Source: Planctomycetia bacterium
GTDB taxonomy: Bacteria; Planctomycetota; Phycisphaerae; Phycisphaerales; SM1A02
Direction of reading: 5' to 3'
Assembly: GCA_005799205.1 (NCBI GenBank)
Contig: SYHM01000044.1
Location: 1 to 18,989 of the forward strand
DNA: 18,989 nt
Of the stretch, positions 8,566 to 16,615 are shown one piece after another (position 1 is the stretch's first letter; every line of letters begins with the position of its first letter). The position numbers and the translations under genes are program-made. A model generated the notes under the pieces. It worked only from the letters and a program-made list of their open reading frames with translations, was not told where the DNA came from and ran no database searches.

Positions 8566-9767
8566 GGGATCGGCACGTGCTCCACGATTTCGAGTCCGAA
8601 CCCTTGCAACCCTGGCATCGCCCGCTGATGATCGCTCAGCACGCGCAACTTTCGAAGTCCGAGGTCTCGCAAAATCTGTCCGCCGATTCCGAACTCGCGT
8701 TGATCCATCGGCTGCGCACGCCCTCCAACACCACCGGGGCGCGTGAGATCGGGGGCGTTGACATCATCGCCACCAGAGCGGCGCACCTGATGGATCATGT
8801 CCGTCAGCGCGGTCCCTTCGGATTCGGTGCGCAGATAAACAAGTGCCCCACGCCCAGCCGCGCGAATTGCCCGAAGCGATGCGTGCACGGTCTCTTGTCC
8901 GGAACGTGCTCCTGCTGAGCGCGCGACTGCGAAGATGTCTCCAAGGATCTCTCGCCGGTGCATGCGCACGAGCACGGGTTCGTTGATTTCGACGGTCGAT
9001 CCGTTCGCGTGCAATGCGCCGATCCCGCCAAGGCAGAGGGCGAGATGTGGCTGTGGATCGAGCGAACTGTGCCACGCAAAGAGTGTGAATGCACCCTCAG
9101 CAGTTTCGACCTCGACTCCTGCCGCAGGATCGATCCGCGTGACTAGCTTTTCTTGGCGCAAGCGGTACTCGATGATCTGCTCCACCGAACACATCTTGAA
9201 GGCGTGCTTTGCACAAAGCGCTTTCAAGTCATCCATGCGCGCCATCTCTCCATCTTCACGCACCACCTCGATAATGCAGGCAGCTGGTTTCATTCCCGCG
9301 AGTCGGCAGAGGTCGACTGAACCCTCGGTCTGCCCCGTGCGCACGAGAACCCCGCCATCGCGCGCGCGAAGCGGATTGATATGGCCAGGTCGCACGAAGT
9401 CGCCTGGAAGCGTCGCAGCATCCGCGAGCATGCGGATCGTCGTCGCGCGATCTCGCGCGCTGATTCCAGTCCCCACACCATGACGGGGATGCCCGTCGAC
9501 GGAAACCGTGAATGCGGTTCCGCGAAGACTCGAATTCGATCCCGCCTGCGGGGCAAGCGCGAGTCGATCGCAGGTCTCTCCATCAAGCGCCACGCAGAGA
9601 TACCCAGCGGCAAGGCGTGTGAGGTGATTGACGATCTCGGGAGTGACCGACTGTGCACAGCAGACGAGGTCACCTTCATTCTCTCTCGATTCGTCGTCCA
9701 CAAGCACGATGATGCGGCCAGCACGAAGCTCGTCGAGAATCTCAGGAATCGAAGCGAAGGGAGTCAT
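8562..9767 (-). CDS. ribB: 3,4-dihydroxy-2-butanone 4-phosphate synthase with degenerate GTP cyclohydrolase II half (RibBX type)
   Basis: The N-terminal half is DHBP synthase, which makes the four-carbon unit of riboflavin from ribulose 5-phosphate. It shows VDDESRENEGDL, TGISARDRATTI, RPGHINPLRARDGG and RTGQTEGSVDLCRLAG. The usual GGHTEA is GQTEG here, so the histidine corresponding to E. coli RibB His153, a metal ligand, reads as Gln. The C-terminal half is homologous to GTP cyclohydrolase II (EPVLVRMHRREILGDIF, RGALVYLRTE, EFGIGGQILRDLG). It has lost the zinc cysteines: HSEC is HRRE and the RCDC segment is replaced by ARSAGARSG. The LRQEGRGIGL loop is also altered. It therefore cannot be a normal RibA and matches the RibBX architecture. 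ATG 9767 fits family N-termini; GTG 9779, 4 bases after AAGGA, is a good alternative. Another riboflavin GTP cyclohydrolase must exist elsewhere. Confidence 0.93.
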   Translation of the reverse strand: MTPFASIPEILDELRAGRIIVLVDDESRENEGDLVCCAQSVTPEIVNHLTRLAAGYLCVALDGETCDRLALAPQAGSNSSLRGTAFTVSVDGHPRHGVGTGISARDRATTIRMLADAATLPGDFVRPGHINPLRARDGGVLVRTGQTEGSVDLCRLAGMKPAACIIEVVREDGEMARMDDLKALCAKHAFKMCSVEQIIEYRLRQEKLVTRIDPAAGVEVETAEGAFTLFAWHSSLDPQPHLALCLGGIGALHANGSTVEINEPVLVRMHRREILGDIFAVARSAGARSGQETVHASLRAIRAAGRGALVYLRTESEGTALTDMIHQVRRSGGDDVNAPDLTRPGGVGGRAQPMDQREFGIGGQILRDLGLRKLRVLSDHQRAMPGLQGFGLEIVEHVPIP

Positions 9768-9793
9768 CGGGCGAATCACTTTATCCTTGAGTG

Positions 9794-11056
9794 ATGGCTT
9801 CCGCACCACGACCGACCCCATCCGACCGCACTGCGCGCCGCGACGAACTCTGGCTCCTTGAGCTCTCGAGCACTCCTACCGCCGCTGGCAATGAGGAGCG
9901 CGTGATGGCTTGGATCGACAACTGGCTCGAATCACGGCGAACGCGACTCGACATTCGCCGCGATGACGCTGGCAATTACCTCATCCAGCGCAAGGATAGG
10001 TCGAGGACGGCTCGACCCATTCTGCTCACCGCGCATCTCGACCACCCTGCATTCATCGTTCTCAAGGCGCCATCCCGCAAGGGACCTCCCCGCTCGCGCG
10101 GCGTCGCGACACTCGAGTTTCGCGGAGGTGTGCACGATGCCTACTTCGCCAAAGCGCGCATTGAAGTCGTTGACTACTCAGGATCTCGCCACGCCGCGAC
10201 GATTACCTCGCTCGACGCAACGGCGAAACCATTCAAGCGCGTTACTGTGCGATTCGACGCTCCCGCGCGGACGGGCGCGATCGCGAATGGCGATCTTGCG
10301 CGGTGGCTGCTCGGCGCACCAACCATCTCACTGCGCGACATGCCCCCCGTCGCCGCTGGCGATGCCCCACGCAGCGTGCGCGTCATCGACACCCATGCCT
10401 GCGACGACCTCGCAGCCCTCGCAGCGGCGTGCGCAGCATTTGATCGACTGCTCAAACTGAAGTCGGCTGCGAATGTAGGGATGCTCTTGACGGTCGCTGA
10501 AGAGGTCGGCTTCATTGGCGCCATTCACGCGGCGCGCAGCGGATTGATCCCAAAGAACGCGCGGCTGCTCTGCCTCGAAAACTCTCGCAGCTTTCCGCAC
10601 GACTCGCCGATCGGTGCTGGAGCGATCTTGCGCGTCGGCGACCGCCTCAGCGTTTTCAGCCCAGCACTCACGAATGAACTCTCGACGCTCTTCACAGCGC
10701 ACGCGAAGCGACACCCCCAGTTCAAGTGGCAGCGCAAACTGATGGCTGGTGGCGCGTGCGAAGCGACCGCGTTCGCCGCGTACGGGCTTGAGTCGACTTG
10801 CCTGTGCCTTCCGCTTGGCAATTACCACAACATGTCAGAGATCGATGACGTCGCACGTGGCAAGCGCCCGGCGATCATCGCCCACGAATTCGTCGCGTTG
10901 AGCGATTACCACGGCCTCATCGAGATGTTGCAGGTCGCAGTCACAGGTCTTGCAAAGACTGCCGCGACCACACGAACGAAGCGCACCGCGTCTACCCCAC
11001 ACCGCTCCCTGATGGAAAGTCTCTACGCCAAACACTCGTGTGTGCTCGGCGGCTAG
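9794..11056 (+). CDS. M42-like metal-dependent aminopeptidase
   Basis: A cytoplasmic-looking zinc/cobalt peptidase of the MH clan, 420 residues, with no signal peptide. Ligand candidates appear in family order (numbered from the GTG one codon upstream): His82 and Asp84 in TAHLDHPAF, Asp205 in HACDDLAAL, Glu237-Glu238 in TVAEEVGFIGA (catalytic base plus ligand), Glu263 in LLCLENSR where M42 enzymes more often have Asp, and His346 in LGNYHNMSE. These suggest removal of N-terminal residues from short peptides. The first 20 residues are polar and not conserved. ATG 9794 and GTG 9791 are adjacent in-frame starts with no clear Shine-Dalgarno. Only about 26 bases separate the start from the divergent ribBX start. 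Confidence 0.85.
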   Translation: MASAPRPTPSDRTARRDELWLLELSSTPTAAGNEERVMAWIDNWLESRRTRLDIRRDDAGNYLIQRKDRSRTARPILLTAHLDHPAFIVLKAPSRKGPPRSRGVATLEFRGGVHDAYFAKARIEVVDYSGSRHAATITSLDATAKPFKRVTVRFDAPARTGAIANGDLARWLLGAPTISLRDMPPVAAGDAPRSVRVIDTHACDDLAALAAACAAFDRLLKLKSAANVGMLLTVAEEVGFIGAIHAARSGLIPKNARLLCLENSRSFPHDSPIGAGAILRVGDRLSVFSPALTNELSTLFTAHAKRHPQFKWQRKLMAGGACEATAFAAYGLESTCLCLPLGNYHNMSEIDDVARGKRPAIIAHEFVALSDYHGLIEMLQVAVTGLAKTAATTRTKRTASTPHRSLMESLYAKHSCVLGG

Positions 11057-11151
11057 CGCTGCTCGGTGCGTCCATCCCTGGGCCAGATTCGTCCGTCCGG
11101 ATCACGTGTGCGTCTGCGGCAAATCGAAACGACTACGCTTGCCCTCCATCC

Positions 11152-13029
11152 ATGTCGCAGCACGACGCGCGCACATCTCGGCCCGACGCCCTTGCATCTC
11201 GCCTTGACGCGGGATTCAGACTCGCGTTGATCGCCGCGCTCACACCGGCGCTCGCAGACAGGGCCTCGCAAGTCGATCCACTGATCAAGGCGGCGGCGAA
11301 TCCGCAGTTCGGCGACTTTCAAGCCAACTTTGCCATGGGACTCGCCAAGACGCTTGACCGCAAACCGCGAGAGCTCGCGCAAGAAGTCATTGACTGCGCG
11401 CCACAATCGCTGCGCGACCTGTGCGATCCTTTCGAGATTGCGGGCCCTGGATTCATCAACATCCGCGTGCGACCTGAGGTGCTTGCCGCCGCCCTCACAG
11501 CGATGGATTCGCCGACACTTGGAGTCTCGAGCGCAAACGGTTCGCGCACAGTCGCGGTCGATCTCTGCGGAGTCAATGTCGCCAAGCAGATGCATGTGGG
11601 ACACCTTCGCGCGACGATCATCGGCGACACGATTGCGCGGCTCTTCGAACGCCTGGGATGGCGTGTCTATCGACAGAATCACCTTGGCGACTGGGGCTTG
11701 CCGATTGCGATGACTCTCGCGTCGCTGCGCCGAGCGAAGATCGATATCTCGCGCGTGACGCTCGATGATCTCAACCGCGCCTATCGCAGTGCACAGGCAC
11801 AGGGTCGCGACGACGAAGCGGGGCTCGCCGCTGCACGGGCCACTGGTGCTGGTCCGCACCGGATCGCAGAACTTGAGGCGCAGCACGAAGGGGCATCCGC
11901 CGCGCTCGCTGATGCGCACGACACCCTGCGTCGACTGCAATCGGGCGAGAGTGCGGTCGTCGCCGATTGGCAGAAGCTCATCGATGTCACCATGCACGAG
12001 GTCTACGAGACTGCTCAATTGCTTGGAGTCGACCTGAAACCTGAGCACAATCGAGGCGAGAGTTTCTTTCGGGATCGACTTGTGCCAACCGTTGACGCTT
12101 TTGTCGCGGCCCAACTCGCCTCGCGCGATGCTGGTGCGCTGGTCGTGCGGTTCGAAGGTCGGGAACGTCCGCTGCTGATTCAGAAGTCGGATGGCACCTC
12201 GCTCTATGCGACGACCGACCTCGCGGCCGCGCGTTACCGCGTGCAGGATCTTGGCGCAGAGCTTGTCGTCTACTGCGTCGATGCGCGCCAGCGTGACCAC
12301 TTCAAGGATGTCTTCGACGCCGTGCGGCTCATCGGTTGGACCGCACGGGCAGACTCGACTGAGGCTTCTCTCGTGCATGTGCCATTCGGCGCCGTTCTAG
12401 GAGCCGACAAGCGCCCACTCAAAACGCGAAGCGGCGAAAACTTCACGCTCAAGGCGCTGCTCGACGAGGCAATCGCGCGGGGACGCCGCGAGGTGCACGC
12501 TCGCGCAGCGATTGCAGACTCGCCGACCGCCGCCCTCTCGCGAGCCGAACTTGATGCGATTGGACAGGCAGTGGGAATCGCCGCGATCAAGTACGCCGAC
12601 CTGTCGAGTGATGTCGGGCGTGACTACGTCTTTGACCTCGATCAGATGGTGTCCTTCGAGGGTGACACTGGCCCATACGCGCAGTATGCGCACGCGCGCA
12701 TCGCGGGAATCCTCGCGAAGGCAACGAGCCTGGGGATCACCTGCGGAGCCATCGTTGTGCGCGAACCACAGGAGCGCGCGCTCGCGCTCAATCTCTTGCG
12801 TTACCCGGCTGCGATCGAGGATGCCGCCGCGCAACTCGCTCCCAATCGAATCGCTGCATTCGTCTTTGAGCTTGCCAATACCTTCAATGCCTTCTATCAG
12901 GCGTGCCCAGTGCTGCGCGGTGCCGACGATGCAACGCGCTCATCCCGAGTTCACCTGTGTGATCTCACTCGTCGCGTCCTGGCGGATGCGCTCTCCATTC
13001 TTGCCATCACCGCTCCACCGAGGATGTGA
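11152..13029 (+). CDS. argS: Arginine--tRNA ligase
   Basis: Class I aminoacyl-tRNA synthetase charging tRNA-Arg; 625 residues. Order of features: N-terminal tRNA-recognition domain with DFQANFAMGLAK (about residues 55-66); HIGH signature as NVAKQMHVGHLRATIIGD (HVGH at 148-151); QNHLGDWG; LYATTDLAAARYR; YCVDARQRDHFKDVF; a KMSKS-equivalent loop in LGADKRPLKTRSGENFTL; and the C-terminal DALR anticodon-binding helices with ANTFNAFYQACPVL. ATG 11152 is chosen because the 38 upstream in-frame codons back to 11038 overlap the previous gene and do not resemble the family. No clear Shine-Dalgarno precedes it. Three bases separate its stop from the upp start, so the two are probably cotranscribed. Confidence 0.97.
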   Translation: MSQHDARTSRPDALASRLDAGFRLALIAALTPALADRASQVDPLIKAAANPQFGDFQANFAMGLAKTLDRKPRELAQEVIDCAPQSLRDLCDPFEIAGPGFINIRVRPEVLAAALTAMDSPTLGVSSANGSRTVAVDLCGVNVAKQMHVGHLRATIIGDTIARLFERLGWRVYRQNHLGDWGLPIAMTLASLRRAKIDISRVTLDDLNRAYRSAQAQGRDDEAGLAAARATGAGPHRIAELEAQHEGASAALADAHDTLRRLQSGESAVVADWQKLIDVTMHEVYETAQLLGVDLKPEHNRGESFFRDRLVPTVDAFVAAQLASRDAGALVVRFEGRERPLLIQKSDGTSLYATTDLAAARYRVQDLGAELVVYCVDARQRDHFKDVFDAVRLIGWTARADSTEASLVHVPFGAVLGADKRPLKTRSGENFTLKALLDEAIARGRREVHARAAIADSPTAALSRAELDAIGQAVGIAAIKYADLSSDVGRDYVFDLDQMVSFEGDTGPYAQYAHARIAGILAKATSLGITCGAIVVREPQERALALNLLRYPAAIEDAAAQLAPNRIAAFVFELANTFNAFYQACPVLRGADDATRSSRVHLCDLTRRVLADALSILAITAPPRM

Positions 13030-13032
13030 ACT

Positions 13033-13671
13033 GTGAGCAATCCCTCTGCACACCTGCATATTTTTGATCATCCGCTCATCCACCACAAGCTTTCGTATAT
13101 CCGCGATCGCCACACCAACACGCGCGACTTTCGGCGACTGCTCTCTGAAATCGCCACGCTCATGACCTATGAAGTGTGCCGTGACTTTGTAACTGAGTCG
13201 GCCGAGGTCGAGACTCCGCTCGAGCGCACGCGGGTTCGACGGATTGCAACGCCGATCACGCTGGTCCCAGTCCTGCGGGCTGGACTCGGTATGACGCGCG
13301 GGGTGCTCGAGATGATTCCAGAAGCCCGTGTGGGTCACATCGGAATCCGCCGTGATGAGTCAACTGCGCTTCCCGTGGGGTACTACACCAAGTTGCCAAG
13401 CGACGTTGCTGCAGGACCCGTGATCTTGGTCGATCCGATGCTCGCAACCGGTGGATCGAGCGACTACGCAATCACGCTCTTGCGCGAGGCAGGCTGCACC
13501 GATGTTCGACTGGTCTGCCTCGTCGCAGCCCCTGAGGGTGTGGCGCGACTCGCAAAGGCGCACCCCGAAGTCCGCATCTACGCCGCGGCGCTCGACCGAG
13601 AGCTCGATAGCAACAAGTACATCCGTCCAGGGCTCGGTGACGCGGGCGACCGGTGCTATGGCACGGGATGA
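13033..13671 (+). CDS. upp: Uracil phosphoribosyltransferase
   Basis: Pyrimidine salvage enzyme converting uracil and PRPP to UMP; 212 residues, the normal length. The N-terminus HPLIHHKLSYIRDRHTNTRD, VPVLRAGLGMTRGVLEMIP, the PRPP loop VDPMLATGGSS (about residues 133-143) and the uracil-binding end YIRPGLGDAGDRCYGTG are all present. The start is GTG 13033. GAGGA at the very end of argS lies 8 bases before it, so translation is probably coupled to argS. The stop is one base from the stop of the convergent adenosyltransferase gene. Confidence 0.97.
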   Translation: MSNPSAHLHIFDHPLIHHKLSYIRDRHTNTRDFRRLLSEIATLMTYEVCRDFVTESAEVETPLERTRVRRIATPITLVPVLRAGLGMTRGVLEMIPEARVGHIGIRRDESTALPVGYYTKLPSDVAAGPVILVDPMLATGGSSDYAITLLREAGCTDVRLVCLVAAPEGVARLAKAHPEVRIYAAALDRELDSNKYIRPGLGDAGDRCYGTG

Positions 13672-13672
13672 G

Positions 13673-14239
13673 CTACGCGTCCTTGCGCCAAGGAGTGTCA
13701 GCCACTCCGCGCGCGCCGTTGGCTCGTCGGGCCATTGCGAACAGCAGGTCGCTCAGTCGGTTCAGAAACTGAATCACTGGTTCGCCGATCGGCTCTTGCT
13801 CATTGAAGGACACCGCGAGACGTTCGGCTCGCCTGCACACAGACCGCGCGACATGCAAGTGCGCGGCGAGTGACGATCCTCCAGGCAACACGAAAGCGCG
13901 GATTGGCTCGTTCTTGCCATCGATCTCGTCAATGAACGACTCAGCTTCTTTGACGTGATGCTTACTCATACGGGTGACCTTTGACTCGTGCGCTGAACCG
14001 CGAGGCGTTGCGAGATCGGCGCCGAGATCGAAGAGGCGCGATTGCAACCGAGTCAGGATCGCGCCGATCCGCGTTTCGATCGCGCAGTCGGGCGAGCATG
14101 CCACGACGCAGACTCCGAGCCACGCATTCAACTCATCGACGGTTCCGTACGCCTCAATTCGCGGATGGTGTTTCATGACACGCACGCCACCGAAGAGCCC
14201 GGTCGATCCATCGTCACCTGATTTGGTGTAGAGCTTCAT
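13673..14239 (-). CDS. Cob(I)alamin adenosyltransferase, PduO type
   Basis: Transfers the adenosyl group of ATP to cob(I)alamin to make coenzyme B12; 188 residues, the usual size of a single PduO-type domain. Hallmarks are the ATP-binding N-terminus KLYTKSGDDGSTGLFGG, RIEAYGTVDELNAWLG, the central FVLPGGSSLAAHLHVARSVC followed by RRAER, and the C-terminal QFLNRLSDLLFAMAR. ATG 14239 overlaps the stop of the upstream asparaginase gene (ATGA), and a strong GAGGGA lies 8 bases before the ATG. No other B12 gene is in the window, so the B12-dependent enzyme it serves cannot be told from here. Confidence 0.96.
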   Translation of the reverse strand: MKLYTKSGDDGSTGLFGGVRVMKHHPRIEAYGTVDELNAWLGVCVVACSPDCAIETRIGAILTRLQSRLFDLGADLATPRGSAHESKVTRMSKHHVKEAESFIDEIDGKNEPIRAFVLPGGSSLAAHLHVARSVCRRAERLAVSFNEQEPIGEPVIQFLNRLSDLLFAMARRANGARGVADTPWRKDA

Positions 14240-15210
14240 GTCGATCGTCCCTCGTCATGCGGTGCGCCGTGCAACACGAACTCTGGCGCGACTGCACGAA
14301 TGCCTGCGCCATCAGCCACAGAGACTGCAAATCCAGTTCGAAGTGCCCCCGCACTCCACGTGCCGTCACGCGCAAGGGCGATGACTCCGATCTGCTGTTC
14401 AGGTCCTGGATGAAAGTGTCGCTCGATCCTTTCGAGCACTTCGTGGACCGCCTGCGCTGGAGTCGCACCCCTGCGAATGCACTCAACAGCGAGGAACGAT
14501 CCGCTCACGCCCATGATGAGCTCACCATTGCCAGTGGCGACTGCTCCACCAACTTCTGGATCGACATACAGTCCGTGTCCAGGGATCGGCGAATCGCCAA
14601 CTCGGCCACTTCGCTTGTAGGGAAGGCCACTCGTCGAACACGCTCCCGCCATCACTCCGCGCGTATCGATCGCGAGGACTCCGATTGTGTCGTGCGCGAC
14701 CATCCGCTCACCGATCGCACTCGCTGCGGACGCGACTCCGATGGCTGCACCACGATCGATCCCGTGGTCGGTTGTGCCTCCCGATACATCTCCCGAACGC
14801 CACTTCAGCCACGCCGACTTCGCGTCTGCAGAAAGCAAGACTGAAGCCGCCATCCCCAGGGAGTCCGCAAACACATCCGCCCCCTCCCCAGCAAGCATGA
14901 CATGAGGGGTCGTTTCCATGACGAGCCGCGCGAGATCGGTCACGCACAAGTGTCTCGTCACGGCACAGACCGCGCCGCACCGGTTGGGAGCCACCATGAC
15001 GCACGCATCGAGGCTGACTTGGCCATTCGCATCCGGAAGCCCTCCAAACCCTACCGAATTCACCGTTGGATCGACTTCTGCTTCGCGCGCCGCTGCGCAA
15101 ACCGCATCCAGCGACTCTCCCCCAACGACGAGTTGAGGCCAAGCCCGCTCACACCCACGGGCTGAAAAACTCCATGTTCCGAGCATCATGGGCTGACGTG
15201 GGTATTGCAT
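14236..15210 (-). CDS. Glycosylasparaginase-type Ntn hydrolase (isoaspartyl peptidase/L-asparaginase family)
   Basis: An N-terminal-nucleophile hydrolase that must cut itself to become active. The cleavage site is in AHDTIGVLAIDTRG: the Thr after Asp becomes the new N-terminus and nucleophile (Thr codon at 14688-14686). Downstream STSGLPYKRSGRVGDSPIPG and ATGNGELIMG are the substrate-binding signatures of aspartylglucosaminidase-like enzymes. The N-terminal part has TWSFS and SVGFGGLPDANGQVSLDA. It would hydrolyse glycosylated asparagine or related beta-aspartyl amides. I use ATG 15210 (MQYPRQPMMLGTWSF); GTG 15237 and the double ATG at 15189/15186 are alternatives, and none has a good ribosome site. 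No signal peptide is visible for any of them, while many relatives are exported or lysosomal. It is translationally coupled to the adenosyltransferase. Confidence 0.92.
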   Translation of the reverse strand: MQYPRQPMMLGTWSFSARGCERAWPQLVVGGESLDAVCAAAREAEVDPTVNSVGFGGLPDANGQVSLDACVMVAPNRCGAVCAVTRHLCVTDLARLVMETTPHVMLAGEGADVFADSLGMAASVLLSADAKSAWLKWRSGDVSGGTTDHGIDRGAAIGVASAASAIGERMVAHDTIGVLAIDTRGVMAGACSTSGLPYKRSGRVGDSPIPGHGLYVDPEVGGAVATGNGELIMGVSGSFLAVECIRRGATPAQAVHEVLERIERHFHPGPEQQIGVIALARDGTWSAGALRTGFAVSVADGAGIRAVAPEFVLHGAPHDEGRST

Positions 15211-15237
15211 CGCTCGAAGCGTATCTGCTGCTGCCAC

Positions 15238-15452
15238 ATGAGTTCGATCTCACAAAAAGAATGAAACCCCGTGCCTTGCCAGCGAGTTCTTGCGTATTGC
15301 CGTATGGCCCTTCTGCTGTTGTTTCGTTGATTTCGGTTGCATCCCGCTCAATTGTTTGAGTAGTATTCAGAATCAGGTTCTTGGGGGTCTGGTCCAGCAT
15401 CGTTCCACCGTCTCTCGTCTTACTCGTTTACTCCTCTGAAGGTCACCCCACA
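15238..15452. other. Divergent intergenic region asparaginase / prepilin-like gene
   Basis: About 215 bases, visibly more AT-rich than the flanking genes, between divergent genes. It contains the candidate plus-strand promoter described separately and a leader of roughly 80 bases before the prepilin-like gene. A minus-strand reading frame of 83 codons overlaps it, but it runs into the asparaginase gene in another frame and looks random. I see no RNA gene. Confidence 0.55.
15337..15366 (+). promoter_or_regulatory. Candidate sigma-70 promoter of the prepilin-like gene
   Basis: TTGCAT (15337-15342) and TAGTAT (15361-15366) are separated by 18 bases, each with four of six matches to the sigma-70 consensus. 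The stretch is AT-rich compared with its surroundings. The predicted transcript would start near 15373 and have an 80-base leader before ATG 15453, where GAAGG sits 10 bases upstream of the start. Confidence 0.42.
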
Positions 15453-16556
15453 ATGAAGAGTCTCACTCAGCGTGCATTCACAATCGTCGAGCTGCTCGTG
15501 GTCGTCGCGATCATCTCGCTTCTCATCGCGATTCTCCTACCCGCAATTGGTAAGGCGAAGGATGGCGCTCTCGTCACACAGAGCATTGCCAATCTGAACA
15601 ATCTTGGGAAGGCCAATGCGACATACGGCGCAGACTGGCAGGATCGCCAGTTCACTGCCTGTGCTGATGACTTCGGTGCCGTTGCTGGAAACTGCGCGAC
15701 ATACGTCGGCCAGGTGGCCTGCCCAGCTGAGCAGATTCTCGGTTGGGATTCCACTGGTGGACTCTGGGGATACTGGCTTGGCGGCGGACTCTGCCCAGGC
15801 AATTACCCAGGAAACTGCGGCAATTGGATCGTCTATTGGCCACAAGAGTGGGCATCAACCAACGGATTCTTCGGCGCATGGCGCATGCCAAACGTGAAGG
15901 CGTTCAACGACTATGTCAATGGGAAGTTCTATGACAAAGTCTTCTGGGCTCCAAAGGACAAGGTCTATCTCGAAAAGGCTGCTGACGCGCTTGCGAACCC
16001 TGGCGAGTTTTCGGTTCCACCGAATCCTCCGATCTACTCAACGTATTGCTGGAGCCCCGCTGCAATGTGGTCACCCGACGTGTTGAGTTCGACAACGCTC
16101 GATTGCCCCAATGCCGGCAAGCCTCAACTGTGTGGACCAGGCGCATGGCGCTCGCCAGCGGCGAGTCAGGCTGCGTACCCAGACTTGAAGACGCGCATGA
16201 TCGAGCATCAGTGGCTTCAGAACCGCGAAGGTGGTGAGTACAACCCAGGCTTTGCTGGACAGGTGCCTTGGATTTTCAATCAGGGTTACAACTCGGCTCC
16301 TGCCACCTTGTACTTCGATGGCCATGTGACCCTCGCAGGCGTTTCTGACGCCATGGAAGCACACGCCCGCGCGAAGGGACAGAATGCTTCGAACTCCAAC
16401 ATGTGCGCCGCTGGAAAGGGTCTGTGGCACAGTGGCACCCCGATGGGCTCGACTGGTTACTACAGCAACATCGGCTACGACATGCTGGTTGCAACCAATT
16501 ACCACATTCTCACAACCGACGGCATTCAGGGCCGTGATGTGACTGGCGCGAAGTAA
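15453..16556 (+). CDS. Prepilin-like protein, paralog 1 (type IV pilin N-terminal methylation domain)
   Basis: A 367-residue protein with an 8-residue leader MKSLTQRA, predicted cleavage before Phe, and the class III signal helix FTIVELLVVVAIISLLIA with Glu at mature position 5. Position -1 is Ala where most prepilins have Gly. A globular part of about 330 residues follows, far larger than a typical pseudopilin, with WQDRQFT, YPGNCGN, YVNGKFYDKVFWAPKDKVY, CGPGAW, NREGGEY, a TLYFDGHV segment recalling the DGxV end of planctomycete H-X9-DG prepilins, and the C-terminus ILTTDGIQGRDVTGAK. Several Cys residues may form disulfides outside the cell. ATG 15453 is chosen over 15381 because it gives a proper short prepilin leader. 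Its precise role (pilus, type II secretion, surface layer) is unknown; no pilus assembly gene is nearby. Confidence 0.9.
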   Translation: MKSLTQRAFTIVELLVVVAIISLLIAILLPAIGKAKDGALVTQSIANLNNLGKANATYGADWQDRQFTACADDFGAVAGNCATYVGQVACPAEQILGWDSTGGLWGYWLGGGLCPGNYPGNCGNWIVYWPQEWASTNGFFGAWRMPNVKAFNDYVNGKFYDKVFWAPKDKVYLEKAADALANPGEFSVPPNPPIYSTYCWSPAAMWSPDVLSSTTLDCPNAGKPQLCGPGAWRSPAASQAAYPDLKTRMIEHQWLQNREGGEYNPGFAGQVPWIFNQGYNSAPATLYFDGHVTLAGVSDAMEAHARAKGQNASNSNMCAAGKGLWHSGTPMGSTGYYSNIGYDMLVATNYHILTTDGIQGRDVTGAK

Positions 16557-16585
16557 GTTTTCGCATCATCAATTCGACTGTTTCT

Positions 16586-16615
16586 AAACCGGCGCCTCCC
16601 TGGCGCCGGTTTTTT
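16586..16615 (+). terminator. Intrinsic terminator between the prepilin-like paralogs
   Basis: AAACCGGCGCC (16586-16596), loop TCCCT, GGCGCCGGTTT (16602-16612), running into a total of six T residues (16610-16615). The eleven-base stem is perfect and GC-rich, 30 bases after the stop of paralog 1. It is the clearest terminator in the window. Confidence 0.92.

Noticed and set aside
9768..9821. Upstream ATG 9821 as the ribBX start
   Set aside because: It would overlap the start of the divergent peptidase gene, and the extra residues precede the normal N-terminus of the family.
11053..12378. 441-codon minus-strand frame opposite argS
   Set aside because: It lies entirely over argS, has Arg/Asp-rich shadow composition and no family motif.
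15149..15400. 83-codon minus-strand frame in the asparaginase upstream region
   Set aside because: Overlaps the asparaginase 5' end in a different frame, with no ribosome site or recognisable sequence.
15381..15452. Longer N-terminus for prepilin-like paralog 1
   Set aside because: It would place 24 extra residues before the short basic leader; ATG 15453 gives a standard prepilin leader.
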